The notes beneath the pieces were generated by a model, which was given only the letters and a program-made list of their open reading frames with translations, did no database searches and was not told the DNA's origin. 64,000 nt of DNA from Coptis chinensis (lineage: Eukaryota; Streptophyta; Magnoliopsida; Ranunculales; Ranunculaceae), in NCBI GenBank assembly GCA_015680905.1, contig CM027385.1:18544501-18608500 (forward strand), in the 5' to 3' direction. Made by a program: the position numbers and the translations under genes. This document shows positions 24,900 to 36,693 of this stretch, one piece after another; the first letter of the stretch is position 1, and each line of letters begins with the position of its first letter.

Positions 24900-26232
24900 A
24901 TGGCACCGCTCACATTTAGTGTATCCAACGCCTCCCCAGGATCGCGTTATACTGCGAACTCGATTCTACCACCATGAACCTGGTGAAAATTATCACCGGT
25001 CCCATCGTTACTGGGAGCAGGAGCTTTCCCATAGGCTCTGTCATGCTTCCGTTGAAACCATATAGGTTGGTCAATAGTAGCCTCAACTGCTTTGCATCTA
25101 TTCTTATTTCTTCCATTGCCCCTTTAAACAATAAATCCACTGAGCTACCATAATCAATCAACACCCTCTTCACCAAATAGTTACCCATTGCCACCGTAAC
25201 TACCAAGGCATCATCATGGGGGGAGTCCACTGCCTTAAGGTCTGCCGCTGAAAAGATAATCTGATCCTTTGCCGTCACTGTCCTAGTAACGGACCGGGAA
25301 TAACTGTTTGCTTCATTAACCTGCTGAATGCTCATTGTACGCATGATTGTCTCTCTGTGAGCATTGCAACTCAACTCCTCATCGCTAAATATAACATTGA
25401 TTGTTCCTAAAATCCTAGCTATTGCCGGTTCATGTTTGTCTTTTGGGGTCTCTTTCACAAACTCTGCCAGCATACCTTTTTCTATCAATCTCTGAATCAG
25501 CCATTTTAATGCATAACAATCATTTGTTTCATGGTTTCTCACCTGATGGTATGCACAATATGGTTTACTTGCAATCTTTGTTGGTGTGCTGCGAGGTCCT
25601 TCATAATACAGGAGATTTTTTATTAGAGGCAAGATCTCATCCAACGACCTATTCAGCGGAGTGTTCTCCACCCCGCGGTATGGCTTTCTGTCCTTACTCT
25701 CTCTCCTAACCATGTCTCGGTTCCTCTATGGCCACGATGAGTCCCTGTTGTGCCCCTTCCTTTCTCTATCTGATGTCTGCTTCTCCTGTGGTCATCACTC
25801 TTTTACAAGGACATCACGGCCTTCCCCGTCCTTTTGACTTCCTTTTGCATAGTGTCCTCATATCGTATGTACTTCTCCACCCTTGGATAAAGGTCATGTA
25901 AGGAAGCGATCTCGTTCTTCGCCACAAACTAATGAACTTTGGTTCCCAGGCATAATCCCCTTTCAAAAGCTATCACCGCGGTCCTCTCGTCCAAATTCTC
26001 CACTTCAGTGTCTCAGGCATGAATCTACATAGATAATCTCTCACTGATTCCACGGATCTCTAACGAACATTAAACAGGGACACGATATCAACCGTATGCC
26101 TTTTCAAATGTATAAAGTGGTCTATGAAAGCATGTTCTAACTCTTGAAAGTTGCTTATACTCGGCAAATGATAATACCAATCCGAAGCTCCCCCCCCCCT
26201 TTAAGCTAGTGGGGAACATCATACGCCGTAGC
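24900..26232 (-). CDS. gag-pro: Tat element protease and gag 3' part; fossil
   Basis: Minus strand. A zinc-knuckle-like segment CAYHQVRNHETNDCYALKW (about 25560-25500) precedes an aspartic protease domain around 25170-24920 with the active-site motif LIDYGSSVDLLF and ILGRRWIH near its end. Upstream, from about 25860 to 26232, runs the conserved Retrotrans_gag-type segment (DWYYHLPSISNFQELEHAF). The segment is cut at GTAGC (26228-26232), where element B inserted; the rest of gag lies at 50472-51030. Fossil. Confidence 0.85.
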
Positions 26233-26436
26233 TGATCAAGCCTAAAATATGTATTTCTATCCCCTTACAATGTTTCAATTCAGTCAATATTATGATCAAT
26301 AACGTAGAATAACCACCTTCTTATTACCTTTCAGGTTACAAGCCTATTCTAGAACTAAAAACCTCAAAGTATACATTCTAAAGTCAAAAGGAGCTTAAAA
26401 GGGACCAATTGGAAAGATCAGGAGAAAGTGCTAAAA

Positions 26437-26544
26437 GTCAACTGCTAAACGTCAAAGGTCAAAGTCAACGGTCAAGGTCAAAGTCAACATCAAAGGTCAA
26501 AGTCAACGGTCAAGGTCAAAGTCAACTGAATGACCTAAAAAGTC
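26437..26544. repeat. W-box-like tandem cluster in the element B 5' LTR
   Basis: About 13 GTCAA cores (TTGAC on the minus strand) in about 108 bp, arranged as repeats of GGTCAAAGTCAACGGTCAA. The 3' LTR copy (about 48360-48415) has about 4, so the array was expanded in one LTR or contracted in the other. TTGAC(C/T) is the known WRKY-factor binding core. Confidence 0.7.
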
Positions 26545-27117
26545 AAAAGCTCAAAACATCATTCTAAGACTGCTATGATCAAGACCCAACTCCTTCCAAG
26601 ACTTGGACTCTACAAAGGAAGCTGCAGAAGACAAAAGGCTAAAGCTGCTATTAGACATGGGTTTAGGCCCAAGGCCCACTCCACTTAAGAAAGCTAAAGA
26701 AAGTTGTCTAGAATTAGGTTTCTTAAAGTTTAAGAAATTAGATGGCTAAAAGGGTCAATCTCTTCACACTATATAAGTGAAGAGATGGCTCACTTTTAGA
26801 ACCCTCTTAGATTGACAAACCAAGTAGCATTTTACTTGTTTTAATATAATTAATTTTTATTATTGTCTTTATTGCTTTTAATTAAGTGTTTTTTTATTTT
26901 CATGTTCTTCAAGCTTTGGTTGATGAATTAAGTTCTTATTGTCTTCAATACAAAGTTTCAACCTTGTCTTCTACCTCATTATTTTTCTAATTTTGCATCA
27001 AAACCCCAAAACACTAGTCATACTCATTTGACATGTTCAAATGAGTATAACATTGTGAGCAAGCTATCCCAACTAAATCATTCCATACATGTTTTCTCTA
27101 TTAAATCAAGAGTTTAT

Positions 27118-28406
27118 GACTATTTAGTATCACGTACTTTCATTTTTTTTCCCTAAATGGTACCTGTACTTTGTTTCTCGCCTATTAGTATCACGAACTC
27201 TTAATTTGTTTCAATTTAGTACCTCCGTCTATTTTCCATCTCAATCCGTCTAATTTGTCTAACGACACTAAATACGAGATTAACGAAATTTTGTCCAATT
27301 TGAGTTTCTACGATTTACTATATGACAAAGATAACGGAGAAGACATGGTTGCCTAAAGCTTGGCGATCAGAGCTTCGAGAAGTATCATTTAAAATAAATA
27401 GTATCCCGAACGATCAGCTTAAGCTAGCTGCAAACGCCATGTATTCTCCAGGAATTGAGTAAACATAAGCGGTTGGGATTCCTACCTTCAGTATTTGTTA
27501 ACAATCAATCTCAGTATTCCCTTTCTGATCTCTTTAACCGAATGGGAGGAGGCCCATTTTACTTAGACCGATGGCATCGATGTCGTAGCCCTGAAACGAA
27601 AGGAAAGTGATCGAATAAGGGCAGGCCTGTTTGAATCGATCAGCAAAAAGCTCTTCGGTCAGTTTCCATGGAAGTCTCTTGAAAACTTGTCGAATCTTGT
27701 TTACTTTAGTGTTGGAGATAATCCGTTCGATATCAGTCTATTTCCTTTAGAAGTTTTGAAGTTGAAGAAGCTTTATAGACTGTATCTAACGAATTGTAAT
27801 TTGGAAGGAAGAATTCCGCTCGGGCTTGGGGATCTAACATAAATGAACAACCTCGAGCTTTTGGGTAATCATTTAACAGGCGAGATTCCAGAAGATATTG
27901 TGACACTTATGAAGCTATGGCAGCTGCAGCTCTATGACAACAATCTCTATGGAAAATTTCCTGTTGGATTCGGAAACTTATATGAGTTAATGTACTTTGA
28001 TGCTTCGAATAACAATCCTGAAGGAGATTTGATCGAGTTGAAATCATTCAAAAAGATTGATAGTTTGCAATTGTTTGAGAACAAATTCTCGGTAATATTC
28101 CAAAAGAATTTGGTGATTTCAAGAATCTAGTCGGTATCTCACTTTACAAGAACAAGCTTACTGGTCCTCTGCCTTAGAACTTAGGTTATTGGTCAGATTT
28201 CGATTTCATTGAAGCTTCTGAGAATTTGTTAACTGGACCGATTCCACCAAACGAGTGTTATGTGATTGTCAAGCTCTGAGTGAATGGAAAAAATCAAAAT
28301 TTTGTAAATCTCGTATTTAGCGCCGTTAGATAAATTAGACGGATTGAGATGGAAAACCGACGGAGGTACTAAATTGAAACAAATTAAGAGTTCGTGGTAC
28401 GAATAG
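27118..28406. mobile_element. Gene-capturing Mutator-like element (Pack-MULE) with long inverted repeats
   Basis: Long terminal inverted repeats of at least 110 bp: 27182-27295 (CTATTAGTATCACGAACTC, TTTCAATTTAGTACCTCCGTC, ATCTCAATCCGTCTAATTT) match the reverse complement of 28296-28406 with few differences. The left end has an extra 60-bp outer copy of the TIR start (27119 on). The interior is a fragment of an LRR receptor kinase gene and no transposase. The element lies in the 5' LTR of element B, absent from the 3' LTR copy. Its target duplication could not be fixed because the flanking LTR is altered there. Confidence 0.78.
27600..28262 (+). pseudogene. Captured LRR receptor-like kinase fragment (RLK7/IKU2 type)
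   Basis: Leucine-rich repeats in plus orientation inside the MULE: FPWKSLENLSNLVYFSVGDN, PLEVLKLKKLYRLYLTNC, LTGEIPEDIVTLMKLWQLQL, FGNLYELMYFDASNN, then frames with IPKEFGDFKNLVG and TGPIPP. The run of repeats matches the ectodomain of HAESA-like/IKU2/RLK7 receptor kinases, from the segment after the first LRRs to the one before the C-terminal LRRs. No signal peptide, transmembrane or kinase domain is included. It is broken by a stop near 27841 (just before ATGAACAACC), a frame change near 28088 and a further stop near 28176. Not expected to give a receptor; could yield regulatory RNA against the parent gene (inference). Confidence 0.83.
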
Positions 28407-28498
28407 AAAGAGGTTTTTCAAACCATAAAACCCCTTCTTCCTAGCAAATGATCTAAGATGAACAACACACCCAATACCACTATATAACAACAATTAAA

Positions 28499-30281
28499 TG
28501 GTGCCACCGTCATGGATATAAACATAAGGAGGAAGATGGAGCCAAAAATCACTCTTTGAACTCTTCTTCTCAATCTTATTTTCAAGTTTATCAAGTTTTT
28601 ATTTATTTATTTTCGTTACTAATAATTCTTTTTCGTGTACTTCGAGTAAACTTTTGAGCAAACGGAGCTTGGGAATAGCACTAGTCGGTTTACTAGAGAC
28701 TGCTGGAGAAAAACGAGCCAAAATAGTGCAAATCGACTCGCGCTCGTGCCTGCCAACCACGCACCTGTCAGACCCGTGCCGCACCTCACTTTTCTCTAAC
28801 GAAGATTTTGTTGGCTCAGAATCTTCATATGTAAGTTAGCTTTAATCCCCCTAGTCATTTTAATTCAACTGTGAGTAGATAAAAAGTAGATATATTTGCA
28901 AAGTTTTGAGTTTTTAAAACCAAAAATTCAATTAAAAAAGAAATTAAATTTTTTTATTAATTTAAATGAATTAGTAATCCATTAGTAAAGTTAAACATTA
29001 AAATTAATTTAGAAGCATGTTTAGGGTTTATTTTCTATTAATTGTTGTTTATGCATGTTAGATTAAGATAATATCATATAGTTAAATCAAAATACAAAAA
29101 AATTAATTAGGATAAATACAAAATAGTTTAAGTTTGAAAGTTTAGTCTTTTGGTTTAAGTTTACTTACTAAGAGTTGGGGATTCAACCAACTTGAACCGG
29201 TTGGATGTGCGAGGCGAGTAGTGTAATACCACGCTCGCGCATCTCAACCCAACCTGGGGGTTGAAGTTCCAATCTTTGATGAACACTTTATAAGCTTTTA
29301 CATATTTTGTTTAATTAATCATTAGTGAATAGTTAATTAGCTAAAAGTAGTTACTTTTCGTGTTTACCGCTTTCATAGTTTTAAGCCCACGAAGGCAACT
29401 TTGTTTTAGGCCCACGAAGGCAACCGATTGTATCTTATTGGCTTTGCCACATTTTAACCCGACTTGATAGATTAAACTTGTAACCGTAAGAAAACGCTTG
29501 AATGGTGGATTGACACGCAAGACACCAAACATTTCGTCAACCCCACCACGTCGCCTTTATCCCATGGGTCGTGTACGCACACCTTGGGCGGTACTTTCTA
29601 AACCTCCTCGCTCCAAAGTGTTAGAGGGTACTAACATGTTCAAAGCATGATTGAATGATTGGGTGATTTCAGATTCAGTCTTGTCTTTACATTTAAACGC
29701 TAAGGTTAAACCTGAGCCTTTAAAGAACAAAAGTGGGATTAAGTCCCACCTAGAACGGACATTGATTACTCAATTGGATACATAGATTTAACTTAAACAT
29801 AAAATCAATGAAGCAGAGCCAATCTAGTTACGTCCATCAGGACAAACATCTAGCACGAACAAAGAGAGTCGTGAACAACCAGATTCCAGTAGACCAACCA
29901 CCTTACTCATTCCCCTCCCTCAGATTCACCGTGGGTGAGATTCTTGGTGGCACACCATCTAGTGAAGTAGAAATCTTCTCCCTTGACGCGTGTAGTTCCC
30001 AAAACCCAGTTTCACGCCCACTGTTAAATTTAAACAGGGCATAGTTTCTAATTTATAGACATTGCATGCAAACTTTTCAAAAACTTCAAAGCTACAAACG
30101 AATTTCGCTGTTTGAGCAACCAATACATTTGTGTGTGCATATAAGTAGATTCTAAATAGTCTCGCAATCGTGCATGAGACTATGCTTGGGCAATCAAAAG
30201 CTTAGCGCATTTAAAACTTACCCACGTAGGAAAGCACGTTGATCTCGGCATACTCCTATTTCTTATCACCTAACTGCTAAA
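28499..30281 (+). other. Primer-binding site candidate and leader of element B
   Basis: TGGTGCCACCGTC at 28499 directly follows the 5' LTR and occupies the primer-binding-site position; it is a divergent form of the tRNA-Asp-type site. The leader holds a GC-rich cassette (28730-28795: CTCGTGCCTGCC..CCTGTCAGACCCGTGCC) resembling the repeats in the leader of element A, and a duplicated GCCCACGAAGGCAAC (about 29385 and 29410). No gene recognised before the gag ATG. Confidence 0.5.
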
Positions 30282-31640
30282 ATGGCGGATGAGGTAGTTC
30301 AAACTGAAGAGCCTCTCTCTAGTTTCTACACACTGTTACAAGATGGCCCTTCATCTTGTATATGACTCACACAGGTCACTAGCGATTTCTGCATCCCACC
30401 AAACGTGTTCAATCTCTTACCTGTCTTTCACGGTTTCGAACACGAGTTACCGTACAAACACCTACACTAGATACATGAGGTATGCAGTACTTTCAATCAT
30501 CCAGTCATTTCTGATGTTCAGGTTACACTAAGAGTGTTTCCCTTTACTCTAGCTGGGAAAAGCCACACATGGCTTTTATCTCAGAAGCTCGATTCTTTCG
30601 AAACATGAGAAAATGTAGTGTTCTCCTTCATGAAGAAGTACTTTCCACCGAAGAAAATAGAAGAGATAGTAAGCAAGATATAGTTCTTCAAACAGAATCT
30701 GAGGGAGACATTTTCCGAAGAATGGGATAGATTCTTTGACTTGCTCCATTCATGTCCTCACCATAAACTAGAAAAGTCTACTCTTGTCCAATGTTTTTTC
30801 AAAGGTCTTCTCCAAGAACACAAAGTCACACTGGATATCATGAGTAATGGAAACTTTTTAGATAAAGGTGCTACAGAAGCTCTAACCTTTCTTGAAGACC
30901 AAGAAGAAAATAGTACTCATTGGGGCGACACAAACAATTCCAGAACATCCCAACCCAGTACCTCTAAAGCCAATGGTATCTTTGAGGTAAAATCCAATCC
31001 AAAGATTAAAACACTAATCAAAACCCTCATAAGAAAGATAAATGCCCTCCCAACCAAACAAAAAGACCATACTCCCCAACCAGTCATGAACATAGATATA
31101 ACACCATGCACTTTCTATTTCGATTTAAATCACGTATCTACCCATTGTCCCTTGCTCAACAACATATCCTCACTTCAACCAGAAGAAGTTTGTGCTTTCA
31201 ATGTACCAAATGCACCATAGAGGCAACACCTAAATTTTCAATGGAATACTAATCCATAACTCCAACCACCTCCAGGGTTCACAAATCATGTCAAACCATA
31301 AAATGCATTTAATATAATTAGTTCAGACGAGGACAAGGTACCTACAACAATCAGAATAAAGTGATTGTTCCATCTAATTTTAACCAGAACTACCAAAATC
31401 CACCCATCAACAACTAAAGAGACCTAGTTCCAGTTGTCTAATCTACTAATGTCCCATTAGATAAAACATCAGAGGTGATGCTATCTTTGATGCAACAACA
31501 ATCTCAAATCTTGGTGTCCATACAACAATCTCTAAACCTCCTAACTCAAGAGAAATCCCAGAAAGGTGTGTTCCCAGGACAAGCAGTTCCCAATCCTAAA
31601 CAAGCAAACTCAACCTTGGAAGCTACAAACGCCTAAAACA
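30282..31640 (+). CDS. gag: Element B gag; fossil
   Basis: Athila-type Gag from ATG 30282. The clearest part is about 30740-31200: LLHSCPHHKLEKSTLVQCFF, KGLLQEHKVTLDIMSNGNFL, DKGATEALTFLEDQEE, homologous position for position with the gag of element A, but divergent. A Gln-rich C-terminal part with AVPNPKQAN near 31600 also matches element A (AVPNPKLTN). Fossil, not intact. Confidence 0.8.
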
Positions 31641-33740
31641 CTATCATGAGTTACGGTCTACAGATGTATAAGAAACCCTTTTCCACGATCCTATCTATGA
31701 GGATTAAATACTATTTTCCGTGATGTATTTCAATGTATTCATTCTCTTACGCTTGCTTTTATGGAATACGTCATAAAAGGTAACCGGACCCTCTACTTGG
31801 AGTGTGTGGTTGTAAGTGCCGAAGCTTTGAGTCCACGTATACCTTGCATATTCCTTGTTAGCACTTTTACTCGTAGTTTGAGTAGTGTACCTCTATGGAG
31901 CAAGTATAAATTTTTATTTTTATTTTTCTTTATTTTACATTCTTTTTGTTACAAATAGCTTTTCGTTGTTGCTTTTACAAAATTTCATGGTTTATCCAGT
32001 GCTTATAATAGAGGATTCTCGATACAATACTAGTCATGTGATTTTTGTTTCAAAATGGGCAATGGATTCTACACGGACCAACCCCTAGAAAAATGCAATC
32101 TAGGGGCGGTTTGAGATCAATTTTGCTTATTAAGCGTTACCTATATCACTGTGCTATTCGTACGGGTCAGGACGTATCATGTCTTCCATAGTAAATCCCT
32201 AACTCGTATAACTGAAGCTCTGTCTGCCTGGATTGGGTTCGCCTCAGAGCCAACACAAAAGTTGCCTAAGACAATCTGTTATGGTATGTTTTTAATCACT
32301 GTTTTTGTATGAGTCATCTTTATACCATCTCTACATAGTTTTGCAAAAACTTGAGGATATAAAAAATTTAAAGATCTTACGTCCCAGAGTAACCTAGGTG
32401 ATACTGGATAAACGTATGGTTTTATCTTCTCGTAGAAAACCCTCTATATGGTTAGAGATTCCTTTTAAGAAAAACAAGAACAAAAAAAAAAAAAAAAAAA
32501 CGATGAGGCGTCGAAATCTAGAATTAAACATGGTGTAACCCAAAGTAAAACCATAATCTGTTTAATTCTATCTTATGCACCTCTTTATTATTTTCTCGAG
32601 AATCTGACGTTAAAATACTCATTTTGTTCAAAAATTTTCCTACCCTTTCTAAAAACTCTACAAAATTTTCAGTTGCCAAAATTGCAAAAAATTCAAAAAC
32701 TTGTTTTCTCCCCCCTTTCTACAAACCTTTCAAAATGTCTAAAAACAGTTCTTCTCCACCGATTAATGCTCAATGGAGACGTGTACCATCTGATTATGAA
32801 GTTTTTGAATCTCTTCCAATTGATATTCAACTTGATATCAGGAGGAGAATTAACACCATCATACCTGGTGTAGGAAAAAGTTCTTACACGCGTAGATAGC
32901 ATGCAATCAGGGAGAACTGATGTTCGAGATGTCAAACACCAGACTGCCCTGGACTTCAGCTGATAAGCAAGGGTTCAATATTTATAGTCTACATGTGTCT
33001 TACACCAAAACACAGAGCCCCCTTCTTCACAGAGTAATCAAACCATTTGGTTGGGATTGACTCGAGTCTTGGGAATTTGACTGAAAATGACCCACATTTT
33101 TACAGTTTTTCAAAATTTAATCCAAAAAAATTAATTAGTCTTTAATTTCATGTTTGTATATTCTTTCCACCATCCGTTCCCTTTGCTCTCGTAATACTCT
33201 TTTTGATTCATTCCGCTATTCGTGCACCTTGCTTTCAAGTTGGCACACTTTATTCTCTTTTTAGAGCTTATTCGTGTATACAACTTATGTCATCTTCATG
33301 CTTCAAGGCATTCATCTATCATCTTGTGTGTCATACACCTTTGGATCAAAGCATGTGTTATACCGTTGGATATGATTTTTTGTGCTAATCATTTAGACAA
33401 TTTATTTGTCCAAATCGGACCGGTAACGAAGCAAGGATTTGCATTTTACCAGTTACGAGAAGGAACATGACCTTTTCGCTATTTCCGAATTTCATATGGG
33501 CTTGGGCCAAAAATTCAAAACCCTAAAAACCCAACAACCAACTATCGTACACGGGTTTAAAATCCAATCGCGCGACCGCCTAACTTACCTTCTCTTTCAC
33601 ATAAAACCCTAACTCACAAAATTCAACTCAACCCGCACTGTGCCTCTTTCTTCACTAAATTCAAAACCCTTCTTACAAATTCTAGAAAACCTTCACCCCA
33701 CCTCATATCCACTTTCAATTTAACAATAACACCCACCCAT
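31641..33740 (+). other. Element B internal sequence without a recognised gene
   Basis: No protease, RT, RNase H or integrase motif was found by eye. A short frame 32735-32899 (MSKNSSSPPINAQWRRVPSD) has no family resemblance I can name. A poly(A)-like run lies at 32483-32500. The region may be diverged element-specific sequence. Confidence 0.4.
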
Positions 33741-34735
33741 AGCTGCCAATCGAACGATTGTACCCGAAATGAATTTTTCTAATCTATTTGGTTCGGGATT
33801 TTTTGATGTTTTCTTCAAGGGACAGATCCTTAGAAGTGGTTGGAGGAAGCTCTTGCTAACCCTCTACTCATTACTTCCCTTCTCCTGTTCAAGCTTTCTA
33901 TCATGTATTAGCTCGCGATAACGAAGGTTTGGTTACCATTTCGTTTGGGGGAGGCTCACATGAGTTGACTAGGTAGTCAATTGGGTCAGTTTTGGGTATC
34001 GAAGTGCAACATGAGGTCCCCGAGAGTTAGCAGTTCTATGGTACAGTGTTCGATTTGATGCATGCAATTGTGTTAGAGGGCGAGTATGTAACTGGTTCCA
34101 CTTATGCGAGGCAGACTTCCTTGAGGAAGAACCAGCTGGTAGTGGCAACTTGGATTGTGCGTAACCTAGTGTGGATGACAAAACCTTCGGATATAGGTAA
34201 GTCGATCCTTCACATTCTTTGGATCTTACAGACTCGGAACAATATGTTCTGTATTTGTTCTTTCCTGTGGGACTAGCTTTCTCAGTCTAGACGGAGTACG
34301 GCTCCCCTTCCTACCTTTGTAACTAAGCTCATGCTTATTTGGGGAGTAGTAGTTCCAAGTGACTTTGTGGTAGTGAAGTCTGCCACATTCACTCGTGTCT
34401 ACCTTCACTGCGTTCAGAAAACTGGTCCCTAGAGGTTGTAGAAGAGATCGAGCATGGTCTCGATGACAACGCCGCTCTAGCTCCAGTAGACTATTTTGCT
34501 CTAGGAGCTCTGTCTCAGTTCACGCGACCCATAGATGCTTTGAGATTCATGCATGAGGTTCAGCGTCAACTACATCAGCAGTTGAGTACAATTTAGCAAG
34601 AGTAGCACAATTTTCACGCCAGCACTGTCCAGATGTTCAAGAGTTGAGAGATTAGATAGTTCCACAGGCTCTTACGCCTGAGAGAGCTCAACAAGAGGGA
34701 AAAGATAGGAGTAGTTCGAGTTCATATTGACGTAG
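33741..34735 (+). CDS. Element B downstream ORF remnant (ATHILA-ORF-like?); fossil
   Basis: Coding-looking sequence with long frames, e.g. 34046-34276 (MFDLMHAIVLEGEYVTGSTY, LRKNQLVVATWIVRNLVWMT) and a C-terminal helical stretch (DALRFMHEVQRQLHQQLSTI) near 34530-34590. Its place between gag and the 3' noncoding module is where Athila elements carry an extra (env-like/ATHILA-type) ORF. The family match is not certain; this is placement plus general character. Broken. Confidence 0.4.
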
Positions 34736-36693
34736 TTAGTTATATGTAGTTTCCTAGTGTCCGCATAGTTATATGTAGTTTATTTTTGTTTTAGTACATG
34801 TCTTTACCTTTTGCACTTGTAGTAGTATAGATGTAGTATGTATGGAAGCATGTTTATGTGGATTTGTATGAGATTTTGGTATATGAGAAGAAGGATAAAC
34901 AAATACATCATGCTAAAATTTTCTTATGTATACACTATGCATGTTTCCTAAAGTAAATCCAAAACCCCAAAAATTTCATGTTCTATATCTATCAAACCAC
35001 GCTCCAAACTTGTTTGGGGGTAAGTTACTGCTGTTTTTGCCCATGTTCCTATGGTAATCTCTTTCTTTTTCTTAATACTTTGAGGACAAAGCATATTTCT
35101 GTTTAGGGGTGGTATAACAATATTCTGCAAAAACTAGACATTTATTATATAGCAATTTTTATATTAGATATATTAAGTATATTTCTATATTTCTTTCTTT
35201 CTGTAAACAAATTTCAAAAAGACCAAAAATAATTTTCTGTTTAGTACTAAAAGTCGTGTTTTCCTTTTTCTATGATGAACAAATGGTTTAGAAGTCTCAT
35301 TATAGCAATAGAGTAAAAATTCGTTCTTCTAACTCAGACTAATATACATACAATAGTTTCTATATCTTTTCATGAATAGCATGCATCAACATCATTGATT
35401 GTATATAGCTGTAAGTTTTCAAAGTCGAGGTTAGAACAATTAAGTTCCATATCCTGTGTGAATCTAGCCAAAAGCCTCATCTGAATGATTATTGAGTGAT
35501 GACACAAAGGATGTCCGGATAGAAAGATAACATGTCCACTTGCTTGATCACTATGCCATATCCTAGGAGAGAATTTAGGCCATTTTTGGATCGATATAGC
35601 CAAATAAACGTTAAAAACCCAAGAAGATAGTTTTTCCTATAGTTCCCCATTTGAGCCTTCATAATTTATTAAACCTTTTTATTGCTTTGCTATCAGTCCC
35701 TGAACCGTTACTATACATAATAAAAAACGTACCTAGCTGACGAGTTGAGAATTGGATGAACAATAAAAAGAGAAGAGAAGGCCTTGTACAAAAACAGAAC
35801 AGTTAGAAGCTTCAAAAAGAAAATAAAGAAAAGATTGAGATCTCCTAAAAGTTCAAAATCAAAAGGAGTCGATTTCAAAAGAAATAAAAGAAAAGTTAGA
35901 ACTCCCAAAAATCAAAATCATATGGAGTCACAAAGCCAAAGGCTAAAGAATGAATCACAAATTCTGAAGCAAAAGAACAAAGCGAGGTTTTTCCCTAGTT
36001 ACAAATATCTTGAAGACCCAATTTCTCAACTTATCAGTGTTTGTTTTTCCTTCCTTTTTATTTATAAGCCACTAACTTAGTCCCGTAATTCCTAATAAAA
36101 TACCTCTACCTCAACTAGGAATAGGATGGTGTGATAGTAAGTTGATATTGTGATCAATCGACCCAAGTTTCTTTGGATGTCATTCGTGTATGTGAGGAAT
36201 ATAAGTTCCCTCTGCACTTGAGAAAATGAAACTTGAGTGAATCTATCAGAGAGTTGTGATTGCAACACACCCCTGTGAGAACCCACCTTAAGAACGCTTT
36301 CCAAAAGTTTTGGAAACGACTCTGCATTTGCATTTCACTACTCATGTTTTGCACGTTTATCTTTAGATGATTAAATTACTATGTATATGTTATTCTGAGT
36401 TCAAAGGAGCCTTTCTTTATTCCCCCGCTAATGAGATGTATAGACTTCTGAGAATAACATGGAAACAAGACCCTTTGTACTAGATAGAGAAAGTTTGTGA
36501 GTACCTTCTCTGGAAAACTCTCACGAGGCTTAAGCTCGACCACTAGGGAATTCCTAGTGGTTTAAGGCCTTGTTGCATATGGTCAATGCAATCGTACTCC
36601 GTGAAACGAGATTAGTATAATAAACATATATTTGACTTTTTCTGTTTTAATTTCACATATTTTCTCAGGGATAAGTAAAATGCTGTTTGGGGG
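34736..36693 (+). other. Element B 3' noncoding module with PPT
   Basis: Noncoding. Shares blocks with element A 14959-17064: TTGTTTGGGGGTAAG (about 35010), ACTTTGAGGACAAA and TTTAGGGGTGGTATAACAA (about 35080-35117), an A/G-rich stretch (35760-35970), GAACAAAGCGAGGTTTTTCC, GTGAGTACCTTCTCTGGAAA, the palindrome at 36540-36560 and TTTAAGGCCTTGTTGCATAT. The terminal polypurine tract is GTTTGGGGG (36685-36693), which ran directly into the 3' LTR before the solo LTR inserted. Confidence 0.68.
36540..36560. repeat. Inverted repeat in the element B 3' module
   Basis: CCACTAGG.GAA-TTCCTAGTGG, the counterpart of 16910-16930, lying about 135 bp upstream of the polypurine tract, as in element A. Confidence 0.72.

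Larger units (their letters stand above)
26233..28495 (+). repeat. 5' LTR of element B, interrupted by a gene-capturing MULE
   Basis: Starts TGATCAAGCCTAAAATATG and ends near ...ATATAACAACAATT. Contains a strong TATA-box context (CACTATATAAGTGAAG near 26768) and a repeat cluster rich in GTCAA (W-box core TTGAC on the other strand) at 26437-26544. The same LTR is found in three pieces at 41895-41971, 48226-48789 and 50088-50471. Confidence 0.85.

Noticed and set aside
22918-25709. Many plus-strand frames between 20.9 and 25.7 kb
   Set aside because: Shadows of the minus-strand Tat pol and protease, which carry the conserved motifs.
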